Assembly (NCBI GenBank): GCA_005473895.2
Contig: SRJI02000007.1
Coordinates: 1-64,000, forward strand
Source of the DNA: Carideicomes alvinocaridis
GTDB lineage: Bacteria > Pseudomonadota > Alphaproteobacteria > Rhodobacterales > Rhodobacteraceae
Length of the DNA stretch: 64,000 nt
Reading direction: 5' to 3'
The position numbers and the translations under genes are program-made. Shown here in pieces: positions 18,220 to 30,033 of the stretch (its first letter is position 1; every line of letters starts with the position of its first letter). Under the pieces are notes generated by a model. The model was not told where the DNA came from and searched no databases. It saw nothing but the letters and a program-made list of their open reading frames with translations.

Positions 18220-18828
18220 CTAGCGGCTGCGGCGCAGGTAGACGTAATAGGCGCCGCTGCCGCCATGGCGGATATGCGCCTCGGAGATCTGCAACACGCA
18301 GGATCCGGCGGGCGCCATGCGCAGCCATTGCGGCACCTGCTGCTTGAGCACGCCGCGCGGGCGCAGCGGGTCGCCATCGCCACCCTCGCGCCCCTTTCCG
18401 GTGATCACCAGGACCAGCCGCCGGCCCATGGCCGAGCTTTGCAGGATGAAGCCGATCAGCGCCGGATGCGCCTCGGCGAGGGTCATGCCGTGGAGGTCGA
18501 TCCGGCCTTCCGGCTCCAGCTTGCCGCGGGTCATGCGGGTGTGTTTCTTGCGGTCCATCCGCACCGGCGCCTTGGCCAGCCGCTCGCCCACCGGCGGCAG
18601 AACGTCGTGGCGCGCCTCGGTGCGGGTCGACTTGGCCCCGATCTCGAACGGGTGCAGCGGCCGGCTCTCGGAGGCGGGCGGCGTGGAGGGGCCCACAGGC
18701 TCCCGCGGTTTCGTCTTGGCCGCGGCGGGCTTGGGACGGTTCTGGCGCGGATGCAGCGGGTCGGCCTGGCGGGCCACTTGGTGCCAGAGCTCCAGCTCCT
18801 CGGGTCTGAGGCGGCGCTTGCGGGTCAT
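18220..18828 (-). CDS. Smr/MutS2 C-terminal domain protein
   Basis: Smr-domain proteins are small endonuclease-like proteins that act on nucleic acids. The product is 202 residues. The first 100 are basic and Pro-rich; the C-terminal Smr domain has its three signatures: DLHGMTLAEA (about 115), LVLVITGKG (about 138) and the end HIRHGGSGAYYVYLRR. The start overlaps the MltA gene stop (ATGA), so it is the last gene of the Tim44-like / mltA / smr unit, which is an order common in Rhodobacteraceae. It is convergent with the Wza-type gene. Confidence 0.9.
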   Translation of the reverse strand: MTRKRRLRPEELELWHQVARQADPLHPRQNRPKPAAAKTKPREPVGPSTPPASESRPLHPFEIGAKSTRTEARHDVLPPVGERLAKAPVRMDRKKHTRMTRGKLEPEGRIDLHGMTLAEAHPALIGFILQSSAMGRRLVLVITGKGREGGDGDPLRPRGVLKQQVPQWLRMAPAGSCVLQISEAHIRHGGSGAYYVYLRRSR

Positions 18829-19895
18829 TGCACCGCCTCCGGCAGCATGGCGTAGGCGCGCTGGATCGGCAGCAGCACCACAAGCCGGCCGCCATCGCGC
18901 AGCTTGCCCGCGGCGCGGCCAGCCTTGTCCCCGGTGCCCATGAAGATGTCGGCCCGCTGCGGCCCCTTGATCGCGGATCCGGTGTCCTGCGCGACCATCA
19001 GTCGGTGCAGCGGCCTCTTTCCCGCCTTCTCGATCCAGACCGGCGCGCCCAGCGGCACATAGGCCGGGTCGACCGCCACGCTGCGCATCGCGGTGACCGA
19101 GCGGTTCATCGCCCCCAGCGGCCCGCGCTCTGGCGAGACGCGCGTCACCTCGCGGAAGAAGACGTAGGAGGGGTTGTGATACAGCAGCTCCTCCCCGTCG
19201 GTCGGGTTGCGCCGCACCCAGTTCTTGATCACCTGGGCCGAGACCTGGTGCGCGTTATAGATCCCCCGCCGCACCAGTTCGGCGCCCACGGAGCGGTAAT
19301 CGTGCCCGTTCGACCCGCCATAGCCCACGCGGATATGCGTGCCGTCGGCCAGCCGGATCCGTCCCGACCCCTGGATCTGGAGAAAGAACAGCTCCACCGG
19401 GTCGTCGACCCAGGCGATCTCCAGCCCGCGGTCGCGCATCAGCTCGCCCGACAGGATCTCGCGCCGGGACAGCCACTTGCCGTTCCGCGCCTCCTCGGGC
19501 ATGCGGTAGACCGGGTAGCGGAAGCGCGGCGTCTCGACGCGGGATCCGTCCAGCTCGGGCTCGTAATAGCCGGTGAACATGGGATCGCGGTCGTCGGTGA
19601 TCAGGACCGGCCGGAAGAACAGCTCGAAGAAACTGCGCGGGTCGGGATCGGCATGGGCCGCGGCGCAGAGCGCGGACCAGTCCGGGTCGCGCAGGTCCGG
19701 GCAGGTCTCGAGAAAGACGCGCAGGGCGGCGGCGTGGTCATCCTCCGCCCAGCCGTCGAGATCGGCAAAGTCCAGAACCTCGACATGGGGGGCGGGATGC
19801 GGCGCGGGATCGGCCTCTGGCCCCGGATCCGGGTGGGCGGCGGATGCGGTCATCATCACCCCCGCAATCAGCGCCGCCCGGACCGACGGATTCAT
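18825..19895 (-). CDS. mltA: Membrane-bound lytic murein transglycosylase A (MltA family)
   Basis: MltA cleaves the glycan strands of peptidoglycan with formation of 1,6-anhydromuramic acid. The product is 356 residues with a signal peptide (MNPSVRAALIAGVMMTASA), lacking an obvious lipobox. It has the MltA barrel domain (MFTGYYEPELDGS, then LFFLQIQGSGRIRL and VGYGGSNGHDY) and the C-terminal 3D domain with its aspartates (AQDTGSAIKGPQRADIFMG). The start overlaps the stop of the Tim44-like gene. Family membership is clear; the absence of a lipid anchor suggests a soluble periplasmic form. Confidence 0.92.
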   Translation of the reverse strand: MNPSVRAALIAGVMMTASAAHPDPGPEADPAPHPAPHVEVLDFADLDGWAEDDHAAALRVFLETCPDLRDPDWSALCAAAHADPDPRSFFELFFRPVLITDDRDPMFTGYYEPELDGSRVETPRFRYPVYRMPEEARNGKWLSRREILSGELMRDRGLEIAWVDDPVELFFLQIQGSGRIRLADGTHIRVGYGGSNGHDYRSVGAELVRRGIYNAHQVSAQVIKNWVRRNPTDGEELLYHNPSYVFFREVTRVSPERGPLGAMNRSVTAMRSVAVDPAYVPLGAPVWIEKAGKRPLHRLMVAQDTGSAIKGPQRADIFMGTGDKAGRAAGKLRDGGRLVVLLPIQRAYAMLPEAVQ

Positions 19896-20557
19896 TCGCC
19901 CGTGGCGACGAGCTGCCAGTTGGGGTCGTCGGATCCCATGCGCCGGGCAAAGGTCCACAGGTCGCGCTGCCGCTTGGGCGTCGTCGCGCTGCCCTCGACC
20001 ACCTCGCCCGCCTCGTTCTTGACCACGGAGGTCAGCTCGCCGACGAAGCGCACGGTCATCTCGGCCAGCCCGGTATCGCGGTCCAGGGTGGCCTCGACCA
20101 GCGACATCTCGCGGATGCCGACGAATTCGCCCTCGATCCGCAGGCCCTGGTCCTCGCGCGCGGCGACCACCTCGACGAAGCTGTCCATCACGTCCTCGGC
20201 GAGGAACGGCTTGATCGACTCGATGTCGCCGCGTTCGAAGCCCATGAGGATCATCTCGTAGGCCTGGCGCGCGCCTTGCAGGAATTCGCCGACGTTGAAC
20301 GACGGCTCGACGCGCTTCATTTCGGCCAGCGCCTCGGCCGAGGGGCTGTTCTCGGGCACGTGGTCGATGATGTCGCGATCAGGTCCGCCCTCGATCACCT
20401 CGAACTCGGCCCGGCGGGCCTGTTGTTCCTTGCTCACCGGGCGCGTCGCCGGCGGTTTTTCAAAACCTTCGCGGGTTCCCAGCACGCTTTTCAGGCGCAG
20501 GATCAGGAAGACCGCGATACCCGCAAGCACCAGAAGCTGTAGGATGGGAGAGTTCAT
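19892..20557 (-). CDS. Tim44/TimA-like inner-membrane protein
   Basis: Tim44-domain proteins of alphaproteobacteria are membrane-anchored relatives of the mitochondrial import protein Tim44; their bacterial role is unsettled. The 221-residue product has one N-terminal transmembrane helix (LQLLVLAGIAVFLILRL), a charged linker, then the Tim44 domain from about residue 85 (FNVGEFLQGARQAYEMILMGFERGD...) to the C-terminal WTFARRMGSDDPNWQLV. It opens the operon with mltA and smr and is divergent from fxsA, which lies back-to-back near secB. The link with secB, a protein-export chaperone, is conserved in these bacteria. Confidence 0.88.
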   Translation of the reverse strand: MNSPILQLLVLAGIAVFLILRLKSVLGTREGFEKPPATRPVSKEQQARRAEFEVIEGGPDRDIIDHVPENSPSAEALAEMKRVEPSFNVGEFLQGARQAYEMILMGFERGDIESIKPFLAEDVMDSFVEVVAAREDQGLRIEGEFVGIREMSLVEATLDRDTGLAEMTVRFVGELTSVVKNEAGEVVEGSATTPKRQRDLWTFARRMGSDDPNWQLVATGE

Positions 20558-20675
20558 CGGGTCCTCGTCACTCGCGGCCCGGTCGGGGGCCGTGGTTGGA
20601 AATGCGGCGCGTCGGTCCTTATGTAGGTGCTGGGCGCGGCCAAGTCTACCGCGCGGACAGACGGGAGTTTACCCA

Positions 20676-21242
20676 ATGTGGTTGTTTCTGGCCTTCGTGG
20701 CCGTACCGCTGATCGAGATCGCCCTGTTCATCCAGGTGGGCGGGCTGATCGGGCTCTGGCCCACGCTGGCCATCGTCGTGCTGACCGCCATCGTCGGCAC
20801 CTGGCTGGTCCGAAGCCAGGGCGCCGCGGTGATGAACAACCTGCGCGGCAGCTTCAACCGGCTGGAGGACCCGTCGGAGCCGCTGGCCCATGGCGCGATG
20901 ATCCTGCTGGCGGGCGCGCTGCTGCTGACGCCCGGCTTCTTCACCGACGCGGTGGGCTTTGCCCTGCTGACACCGGCCTTCCGCAGCGCCGCCTTCCACT
21001 TCCTGAAGAAGCGGGTGAAGGTCCAGCGCTTCGAGATGGGCGGCCAGGCCGGGCGCGCCGGCCCCGGCGCCGATCCCCGGCGCGGCCCGCATCCCTCGGG
21101 CCCGCAGGCAGGGCCGCGTCCGGGCCCCCGCCCCGGTCCGCGCCCGACCGCCGGGTCGGGTGACGTGATCGAGGGCGAGTTCCGCGAGGTGGAGCCGCCC
21201 AAGCAGCCCACCCACCGCCCCTCGGGCTGGACTAAGCATTGA
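20676..21242 (+). CDS. fxsA: FxsA family membrane protein
   Basis: FxsA is a small cytoplasmic-membrane protein named for suppressing phage T7 F-exclusion in E. coli; its molecular role is unknown. The product is 188 residues. The N-terminal 130 residues have the family pattern: hydrophobic helices starting MWLFLAFVAVPLIEIALFI, then GTWLVRSQG, and LLTPGFFTDAVGFALL. The C-terminal third is not conserved, with a Pro-Gly-Pro-Arg repeat (PGPRPGPRPGPRP) and a short DVIEGEFREV motif typical of alphaproteobacterial members. The start ATG was chosen for the conserved MWLFL N-terminus. Confidence 0.92.
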   Translation: MWLFLAFVAVPLIEIALFIQVGGLIGLWPTLAIVVLTAIVGTWLVRSQGAAVMNNLRGSFNRLEDPSEPLAHGAMILLAGALLLTPGFFTDAVGFALLTPAFRSAAFHFLKKRVKVQRFEMGGQAGRAGPGADPRRGPHPSGPQAGPRPGPRPGPRPTAGSGDVIEGEFREVEPPKQPTHRPSGWTKH

Positions 21243-21301
21243 GCGCCCCGCGCGATCCTGCTAATCCCTAACCCAAGTTTTACAGGGACCGGAGTATCCA
21301 C

Positions 21302-21820
21302 ATGGCCGAGATTGCCAACGGCGAAGCCCAGGGCGCGGAGGACGCGGCCGCCAAAGCGCAGCAGCAGGTGAAGATGAACGTGCTGGCGCAATTCGTGCGC
21401 GACATGTCCTTCGAGAACATCCTCGCGCAGAAGGGAACGGCCGGGAGCGGCCAGCCGGACGTGCAGGTCCAGGTCAACCTCGACGCCAAGAAGCGCCAGA
21501 CCGAGCACCAGTACGAGATCAGCATCAAGCTGAACGTGGACAGCAAGTCCAAGGAAACCGGCGATCAGCTTTTCCTGCTGGAAATCGACTATGTCGGCGT
21601 GTTCCACGTGGAAAACGTGCCGGAAGAGCAGCTGCACCCCTTCCTGCTGATCGAGTGCCCGCGGATGATCTTCCCCTACCTGCGCCGGGTGGTGAGCGAC
21701 GTGACCCGCGACGGTGGCTTCCCGCCGCTGAACCTGGAAAACATCGACTTCCTGCAGCTCTACCGCCAGGAAATCGCCCGGCGTCAGCAGGACCAGCAGG
21801 GGCAGCAGCCCGCGAGCTGA
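21302..21820 (+). CDS. secB: Protein-export chaperone SecB
   Basis: SecB is a tetrameric cytosolic chaperone that holds preproteins unfolded and hands them to SecA. The product is 172 residues, with an Ala/Glu-rich extension (1-20), the core VLAQFVRDMSFEN, the DYVGVFHVENV strand, and the conserved IECPRMIFPYLRRVVSDVTR and GGFPPLNLENIDF segments. It is convergent with dnaQ, and its terminator lies inside the dnaQ 3' coding end. Position next to dnaQ-coaE-aroE is conserved in Rhodobacteraceae. Confidence 0.97.
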   Translation: MAEIANGEAQGAEDAAAKAQQQVKMNVLAQFVRDMSFENILAQKGTAGSGQPDVQVQVNLDAKKRQTEHQYEISIKLNVDSKSKETGDQLFLLEIDYVGVFHVENVPEEQLHPFLLIECPRMIFPYLRRVVSDVTRDGGFPPLNLENIDFLQLYRQEIARRQQDQQGQQPAS

Positions 21821-21830
21821 GCCCGCGGGA

Positions 21831-22517
21831 TCAGAGGCGCGACCAGAGGGCCGCGTCGCCGAGTTTCTCGACAAAGGCCGCGTGAGCGGCCTTTTCCTTT
21901 TCCGTGATCCGCGGCGGCAGCGGCTCCGGCCGCGGCTGCGGCTTCCAGGCGATGCCGGCATCGCCCTCGCCCGCGCCGCCCGATGCGGTCAGCACCAGCC
22001 CCGGCTGGCGGCCGCCGATCAGTTCCAGGTACACCTCGGCCAGGATCTCGGAGTCGAGAAGCGCGCCGTGCAGGGTCCGCGACGAATTGTCGATCCCGAA
22101 GCGACGGCAGAGCGCGTCCAGCGTGGCGGGCGAGCCGGGAAACTTGCGCCGCGCGATGGCCAGCGTGTCCACCGCCTGTTCCATCGGAAGTTGCCGCATC
22201 CTGAGCCAGCCCAGCTCGGCGTTCAGAAACTTCATGTCAAAGCTGGCATTGTGGATCACCAGCTTGGCATCGCCCACGAAGTCGAGGAAATCCTGCGCGA
22301 TCTCCTTGAACAGCGGCTTGTCCCGCAGGAAATCGTCGCCCAGCCCGTGCACCTCGAAGGCTTCCTGCGGCATGGAGCGCTCGGGGTTCATGTAGACGTG
22401 AAAGGTCCGCCCAGTCGGCACGTGGTTCAGCAGCTCGACGCCGCCGATCTCGACGATCCGGTCGCCGGTTTCCGGGTCGAAGCCCGTGGTCTCGGTATCG
22501 AGCACGATTTCACGCAT
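21831..22517 (-). CDS. dnaQ: DNA polymerase III epsilon subunit (3'-5' proofreading exonuclease)
   Basis: DnaQ proofreads for the replicative polymerase. The 228-residue product has the three exonuclease motifs: Exo[12 protein letters not shown] (5-15), Exo[13 protein letters not shown] (about 88-98), and ExoIII with [17 protein letters not shown], giving the His and Asp catalytic residues. The C-terminal tail after about residue 185 is the less-conserved alpha-subunit-binding part. It overlaps coaE by 8 bases, in the conserved aroE-coaE-dnaQ operon. The last 20 or so codons also encode the hairpin that ends secB transcription on the other strand. Confidence 0.96.
   Translation of the reverse strand: MREIVLDTETTGFDPETGDRIVEIGGVELLNHVPTGRTFHVYMNPERSMPQEAFEVHGLGDDFLRDKPLFKEIAQDFLDFVGDAKLVIHNASFDMKFLNAELGWLRMRQLPMEQAVDTLAIARRKFPGSPATLDALCRRFGIDNSSRTLHGALLDSEILAEVYLELIGGRQPGLVLTASGGAGEGDAGIAWKPQPRPEPLPPRITEKEKAAHAAFVEKLGDAALWSRL
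21873..21900 (+). terminator. secB terminator embedded in the dnaQ 3' coding end
   Basis: A 9-base stem AAAGGCCGC (21873-21881), loop GTGA, GCGGCCTTT (21886-21894), followed on the plus strand by TCCTTTT. It is about 50 bases after the secB stop. Read on the minus strand the same bases encode the Lys-Ala-Ala-His-Ala-Ala-Phe segment near the end of DnaQ. Confidence 0.65.
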
Positions 22518-23103
22518 CGGCCAGCCCCTTCCTGATCGTCACCACCACATCCTGAACCTGCCCGCGGGCATGGTCCAGAGTGTCGGTCTCTATCACGTAA
22601 TCCGCCCGCGCCACCTTGTCCGCGATGGGCAGCTGCTGGGACAGGATGTGTTCGAACTGCGCCTCGGTCATGGTGCCCCGGTCCAGCACGCGGCGGCGCT
22701 GCTCGTCCTCGGACACGAAGACGCAGGCGGTCGCGTCCATCATCCGCTCGCCCCCGCCCTCGAACAGCAGCGGGATGTCGAGCACCACGATATCCGCGTC
22801 CGCCCCCTCGATGAAGCGCTGCCGGTCCTCGGCCACCAGCGGATGCACGATCGCCTCGATCCGCCGCAGCGCGCCGGCATCCTCGCCGATGATGCGCTTG
22901 AGCTCCGCGCGGCTGACCTCTCCCTCGACGATGGCATCCGGGAACGCTTCCGCCATGGGCCCCACCGCCGCGCCGCCCTTGGAATAGAGCCGATGGACAG
23001 CGGCGTCCGCGTCCCAGACGGCGCAGCCTTCCTCGGCGAACATCTTCGCCGTGGTCGACTTGCCCATGCCGATGGATCCGGTCAGGCCCAGCAGGAAGCT
23101 CAT
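22510..23103 (-). CDS. coaE: Dephospho-CoA kinase
   Basis: CoaE phosphorylates dephospho-CoA, the last step of coenzyme A synthesis. The product is 197 residues, the normal length, with the P-loop [13 protein letters not shown] (6-18), the [11 protein letters not shown] segment (29-39), the [10 protein letters not shown] motif, and the lid-like [16 protein letters not shown] region. The start overlaps the aroE stop by ATGA. Reading frames upstream of this ATG belong to aroE in another frame. Confidence 0.95.
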   Translation of the reverse strand: MSFLLGLTGSIGMGKSTTAKMFAEEGCAVWDADAAVHRLYSKGGAAVGPMAEAFPDAIVEGEVSRAELKRIIGEDAGALRRIEAIVHPLVAEDRQRFIEGADADIVVLDIPLLFEGGGERMMDATACVFVSEDEQRRRVLDRGTMTEAQFEHILSQQLPIADKVARADYVIETDTLDHARGQVQDVVVTIRKGLADA

Positions 23104-23933
23104 CGCAGGATCGCGGCCCGCACCGCCTCGTCCACCTCGGGACGCATCCCGAACCAGCGCTCGAACCCCGGCACCGCCTGGTGCAGAAGCATTCCCAGCC
23201 CGTCGACCGGCACCGCGCCCATCTCCTCGGCCACCTGCAGCAGCCGCGTCTGCAGCGGCGCATAGACCAGGTCGTTGACCACCGTGCCCGGCCGCAGACC
23301 GTCCAGCGGCACCCGCAGCTCGGGCTGGCCCGTCATGCCCAGCGAGGTGGTATTGACCAGCGTCGCCACCTCCTCCACCGCGTTGCCGGCCTGGACCCAG
23401 TCCACCACCTCGACCCGCTGACCGAAATCGGCCTGGATCTGCTCGGCCCGCACGCGGGTGCGGTTCGTCAGGATCACCCGCGGCGCCCCCGCATCCAGCA
23501 GCGCGCAGACCACCGCCCGCGCCGCGCCGCCCGCGCCCAGCACCAGCGCCGGCCCGGCCGAGGCCTCCCACCCCGGCGCCTGCTGGCGGAGGTTCTCGAG
23601 GAAACCGTAGCCGTCCGTGTTGTCGGCATGGATCTTGCCGTCCTTGCGAAAGATCAGCGTGTTCGCCGCGCCGATCAGCGTCGCCCGGTCCGAGATCAGG
23701 TCGGCCACCTCCAGCACCCGCTCCTTGTGCGGGATGGTGATGTTGACGCCCACGAACCCGGCCTTGGGCAGCGCGCGCACCACCTCAACCAGGTCCTCGG
23801 GCGCCACGTCCATGGGGATGTAATGCCCCCGGATGCCGAGCTTGCGCAGCCAGTAGCCATGCAGCTGCGGAGAGCGCGAATGCGCGATGGGCGATCCGAT
23901 CACCCCGGCCAGCCTGATCCCGTTCTCGCTCAT
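23100..23933 (-). CDS. aroE: Shikimate dehydrogenase (NADP+)
   Basis: AroE reduces 3-dehydroshikimate in aromatic amino-acid synthesis. The 277-residue product has the shikimate-binding GSPIAHSRSPQLHGYW (13-28), the NITIPHKE motif with catalytic Lys, the NTDGYGF segment, and the nucleotide-binding VLGAGGAARAV. Its ATG touches the maf stop codon directly (no spacer), and its stop overlaps coaE, so maf-aroE-coaE-dnaQ is one operon reading away from the origin candidate. Confidence 0.96.
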   Translation of the reverse strand: MSENGIRLAGVIGSPIAHSRSPQLHGYWLRKLGIRGHYIPMDVAPEDLVEVVRALPKAGFVGVNITIPHKERVLEVADLISDRATLIGAANTLIFRKDGKIHADNTDGYGFLENLRQQAPGWEASAGPALVLGAGGAARAVVCALLDAGAPRVILTNRTRVRAEQIQADFGQRVEVVDWVQAGNAVEEVATLVNTTSLGMTGQPELRVPLDGLRPGTVVNDLVYAPLQTRLLQVAEEMGAVPVDGLGMLLHQAVPGFERWFGMRPEVDEAVRAAILR

Positions 23934-24533
23934 CTACCCCTCCAGATCGCCGCGGATGGTCAGGAAGCCGATCAGCTCCAGCAGCGGCAGGCCCAGCACG
24001 GTGAAATAGTCGCCCTCGATCCGGGCGAACAGCCGCACGCCCTCCTCCTCGAGCTTGTAGCCACCCACGGAGTGGCGAATGCTCTCCCAGTTCCGCGCGA
24101 CGTAATCGTCGAGATAGGCGTCGGAGGCCTGGCGCATGGTCAGCCGCACGACCCCCACGTGCCGCCAGACCGGCTCCCCGTCCTCGCAGATCACCGCGGC
24201 TGACAGCAACCGGTGCGTTCCGCCCGACAGGGCGGCCAGGTCGCGCCGCGCCTCTTCCGGCGTCTCGGGCTTGGAAAACAGCCGCCCCCCGGCCTCCAGC
24301 ACCTGGTCGCAGCCCAGGACCAGCGCGCCCGGCTCCTTCGCGCTGACCTTCAGCGCCTTCACCTCGGCCAGCTTGTCGGCGATGTCGCGCGGCGGGGCCT
24401 CTTCGGCCAGCATGGCATCGCGGATCGCCGCCTCGTCCACGCGCGCGGGACGGATCCGGTGGGGAATGCCCGCCTGGCTCAGCATCTGGGCCCGGATCCC
24501 GGACCCCGATGCAAGGATGATCTCCCGCGCCAT
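23934..24533 (-). CDS. maf: Maf-like nucleoside triphosphate pyrophosphatase
   Basis: Maf proteins hydrolyse non-canonical or modified nucleotides (dTTP/UTP or m7GTP classes). The product is 199 residues from MAREIILASGSGIRAQML, the family N-terminus; the longer open frame upstream runs through non-coding DNA. Other motifs are the ALVLGCDQVLE strand, the SGGTHRLLSAA segment and the C-terminal DYFTVLGLPLLEL. It is the first gene of the leftward operon maf-aroE-coaE-dnaQ. In alphaproteobacteria maf typically borders the chromosome origin. Confidence 0.93.
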   Translation of the reverse strand: MAREIILASGSGIRAQMLSQAGIPHRIRPARVDEAAIRDAMLAEEAPPRDIADKLAEVKALKVSAKEPGALVLGCDQVLEAGGRLFSKPETPEEARRDLAALSGGTHRLLSAAVICEDGEPVWRHVGVVRLTMRQASDAYLDDYVARNWESIRHSVGGYKLEEEGVRLFARIEGDYFTVLGLPLLELIGFLTIRGDLEG

Positions 24534-24961
24534 CTGCCTCTCCGCGTCGCTCTGTGGATATCCCCGTGGATGCCCGGCCGCATTACTCAAGGAGGGTTTC
24601 TGGGGAAATAAGGCTTGCATTGCAAGTCCCGCCCCCGCCGCCAGAGCGTCCCGGATTCGTCTGGCCAACGGCCCCAAGGGGACAAGGATAACTCGGATCC
24701 GGGCAGGAGTGTGGCAATCCACGAACCGTCCCGGGATCATCCACAGGCCGGGCGCTTCCCGGGAAGGCGCTAACCTATTGCCCCAACGCAAGAAACCGGC
24801 CTTCATCCCCCAGCCGTGGGCAACACGGCCGGATCTTCTGCACATCTGGACAAGTCGCAGGACAGATCCGCAATCCACAGGATCCGTCCCACCTACAAAC
24901 ACATCATCTCTTTTCTTTCTTACTTATTTATTTAAGGGAGAAGATCCGCTCCGGAGGCCCG
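24534..24961. other. oriC: Putative chromosomal replication origin (oriC)
   Basis: The gap between the divergent maf and hemJ genes has several DnaA-box-like nonamers compared with TTATCCACA: ATATCCACA (minus, 24553-24561) and TCATCCACA (plus, 24737-24745) each differ at one position; TTCTGCACA (24836-24844) and CAATCCACA (24871-24879) are weaker. There is one GATTC (GANTC methylation) site at 24654, a CTTGCA T TGCAAG palindrome at 24614-24626, and an AT-rich pyrimidine tract at about 24895-24937 that could be the unwinding element. The maf-side location, the rho-mnmE-mnmG-rsmG-parAB genes and two parS sites within 6 kb are as expected for an alphaproteobacterial origin. It must also hold promoters for maf and hemJ. 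Confidence 0.7.
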
Positions 24962-25423
24962 ATGACCGACACGCTGACCGACCTGCTTTTCGCCGCCTAC
25001 CCCTGGATCAAGGCGTTCCACATCATGGCGGTCATCTCGTGGCTGGCGGGGCTGTTCTACCTGCCGCGGCTCTTCGTCTATCACGCGGAGCAGGCAGAGC
25101 CGGGCAGCAAGCAAGAAGCGACCTTTCGCGTGATGGAGCGCAAGCTGCTTCGCGGCATCATGAACCCGGCGATGATCGCCACCTGGGTCGCCGGGCTGTG
25201 CCTGGTCTTCACCCCCGGTATCGTGGACTGGTCCATGATCTGGCCCTGGACCAAGGCGGCGGCCGTGCTGGGGATGACATGGTTCCATCACTGGCTGTCG
25301 ATGCGCCGAAAGGAGATGGAGGTCGGACCCCCGCGCCTGACCGGCCGGACCTTTCGCATGATGAACGAATTGCCGACGCTCCTGATGGTCGTGATCGTCC
25401 TCTCGGTAATCGTGAAATTCTGA
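24962..25423 (+). CDS. hemJ: Protoporphyrinogen IX oxidase HemJ
   Basis: HemJ is the quinone-linked membrane enzyme that oxidises protoporphyrinogen IX in bacteria lacking HemG/HemY. The product is 153 residues with four hydrophobic helices. Conserved features are the His in KAFHIMAVISWLAGLFYLPR (17-36), YH in RLFVYHAEQ, and the Lys/Trp of WPWTKAAAVLGMTWFHHWL. GGAGG lies just before the start. It is the first gene to the right of the origin candidate, upstream of rho. Confidence 0.92.
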   Translation: MTDTLTDLLFAAYPWIKAFHIMAVISWLAGLFYLPRLFVYHAEQAEPGSKQEATFRVMERKLLRGIMNPAMIATWVAGLCLVFTPGIVDWSMIWPWTKAAAVLGMTWFHHWLSMRRKEMEVGPPRLTGRTFRMMNELPTLLMVVIVLSVIVKF

Positions 25424-25551
25424 TGCGCGATTGACTCGCGGGGCGCTCTCGCCTATCTCGGCGGTCAACCTGCCCGTCCGGGCGTGCGTGATTTCCAATA
25501 GAATTGACGGATCGCTCCCGGCTCGCCCGGGACTGTGATCGAGGATCTTCC

Positions 25552-26850
<1,299 letters not shown>

Positions 26851-26872
26851 CAGGCGGCCCCGGGAGGGCGGC

Positions 26873-28153
26873 ATGGACACGATCTTTGCCCTGGCAACGG
26901 CGCGCGGCAAGGCCGGCGTGGCGGTCATCCGCCTGTCCGGCCCCGACGCCCTGCGCGCGGGCGAAGCCATTTGCGGCCCCCTGCCCGACCCGCGGCGCAC
27001 GGCGCTCCGCCGGCTGAAGGCGTCCGACGGCACGCTGCTGGATGAGGCTATGGTGATCCGCTTCGCCGCGGGCGCGAGCTTTACCGGCGAAGACGTGGTT
27101 GAATTTCACCTCCACGGTGCACCCGCGATCCAGCAGGCGGTGCTACGGGAATGCGCCGCGCTAGGACTGCGTCCGGCCGAGGCTGGGGAGTTCACCCGCC
27201 GCGCTTTCGAGAACGGCCGCCTGGACCTGGCGCAAGTCGAAGGCCTCGCCGACCTGATCGAGGCGGAGACCGAGGCGCAGCGGCGACAGGCCCTGCGGAT
27301 TCTCTCCGGCGAACTCGGCCAGCGCGCTGGGATTTGGCGGACCGACCTGATCCGCGCGGCCTCCCTGCTCGAGGCGGTGATCGATTTCGCCGACGAGGAG
27401 GTGCCGGAGGACGTCTCGACCGAGGTGCTGGCGCTGCTCTCCGCAACCACCACCGATCTGCAACGCGACGAGCGCGGTGTGCAGGCGGCGGAACGGGTGC
27501 GCGACGGCGTCGAAGTGGCCATCGTCGGCCGCCCGAATGTCGGGAAATCCACGCTTCTCAACCGCTTGGCCGGTCGCGAGGCCGCGATCACCTCGGAACA
27601 TGCCGGCACCACCCGCGACATCATCGAGGTGCGAATGGACGTCGGAGGCTACGCCGTCACCCTGCTGGACACCGCGGGCCTGCGCGAGGCGGAGGATGCG
27701 GTTGAGTCCATCGGCGTCGAGCGTGCGCGGCAACGGGCGGAGTTGGCCGATCTTCGGATCTTCCTGATCGAAGCGGAGGAAGCGCCGGAGCTGACGCCCC
27801 GCGACGGTGACCTTGTGCTGCGCGCGAAGATGGATACGGACTCGGGCGAGGACGGGATCTCCGGCAAGACCGGCGCGGGGATTGACCGCCTGCTCGAACG
27901 GCTGGAGGCCCGGGTCTCCGAGCTGTCCGGCGGCGCTGGCCTCGCGACCCGAGAACGTCATCGGCTGGCAATCGCCGGCGCCATCGAACGGCTGGGCGCG
28001 GCGTCTGCCTTGGTTGCACAAGGCGCCGAGCATTATGATATTGCAGCAGAAGAAATGCGTAGCGCGATTCGTGGCCTGGACAGCCTGATCGGGCGTGTGG
28101 ACGTGGAAAACCTCCTCGACGAGATCTTTTCCAGCTTCTGCATCGGCAAGTAG
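26873..28153 (+). CDS. mnmE: tRNA uridine-5-carboxymethylaminomethyl modification GTPase MnmE
   Basis: MnmE works with MnmG to modify U34 of certain tRNAs. The product is 426 residues, slightly shorter than usual (about 450). It has the N-terminal tetrahydrofolate-binding domain ([20 protein letters not shown], then [11 protein letters not shown]), a helical domain split by the G domain ([14 protein letters not shown] near 220, TTRD, DTAGLRE), and the essential C-terminal CIGK (423-426). In the G domain the usual NKxD is not obvious: the segment there reads LRAKMD. It is followed after 2 bases by mnmG. Confidence 0.95.
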   Translation: MDTIFALATARGKAGVAVIRLSGPDALRAGEAICGPLPDPRRTALRRLKASDGTLLDEAMVIRFAAGASFTGEDVVEFHLHGAPAIQQAVLRECAALGLRPAEAGEFTRRAFENGRLDLAQVEGLADLIEAETEAQRRQALRILSGELGQRAGIWRTDLIRAASLLEAVIDFADEEVPEDVSTEVLALLSATTTDLQRDERGVQAAERVRDGVEVAIVGRPNVGKSTLLNRLAGREAAITSEHAGTTRDIIEVRMDVGGYAVTLLDTAGLREAEDAVESIGVERARQRAELADLRIFLIEAEEAPELTPRDGDLVLRAKMDTDSGEDGISGKTGAGIDRLLERLEARVSELSGGAGLATRERHRLAIAGAIERLGAASALVAQGAEHYDIAAEEMRSAIRGLDSLIGRVDVENLLDEIFSSFCIGK

Positions 28154-28155
28154 GA

Positions 28156-30029
<1,874 letters not shown>

Positions 30030-30033
<4 letters not shown>

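Noticed and set aside
23934-24902. Long N-terminal extension of Maf through the intergenic region
   Set aside because: The extra 123 residues have no family similarity and run through DnaA-box-like DNA; the start MAREIILASGS gives the normal length.
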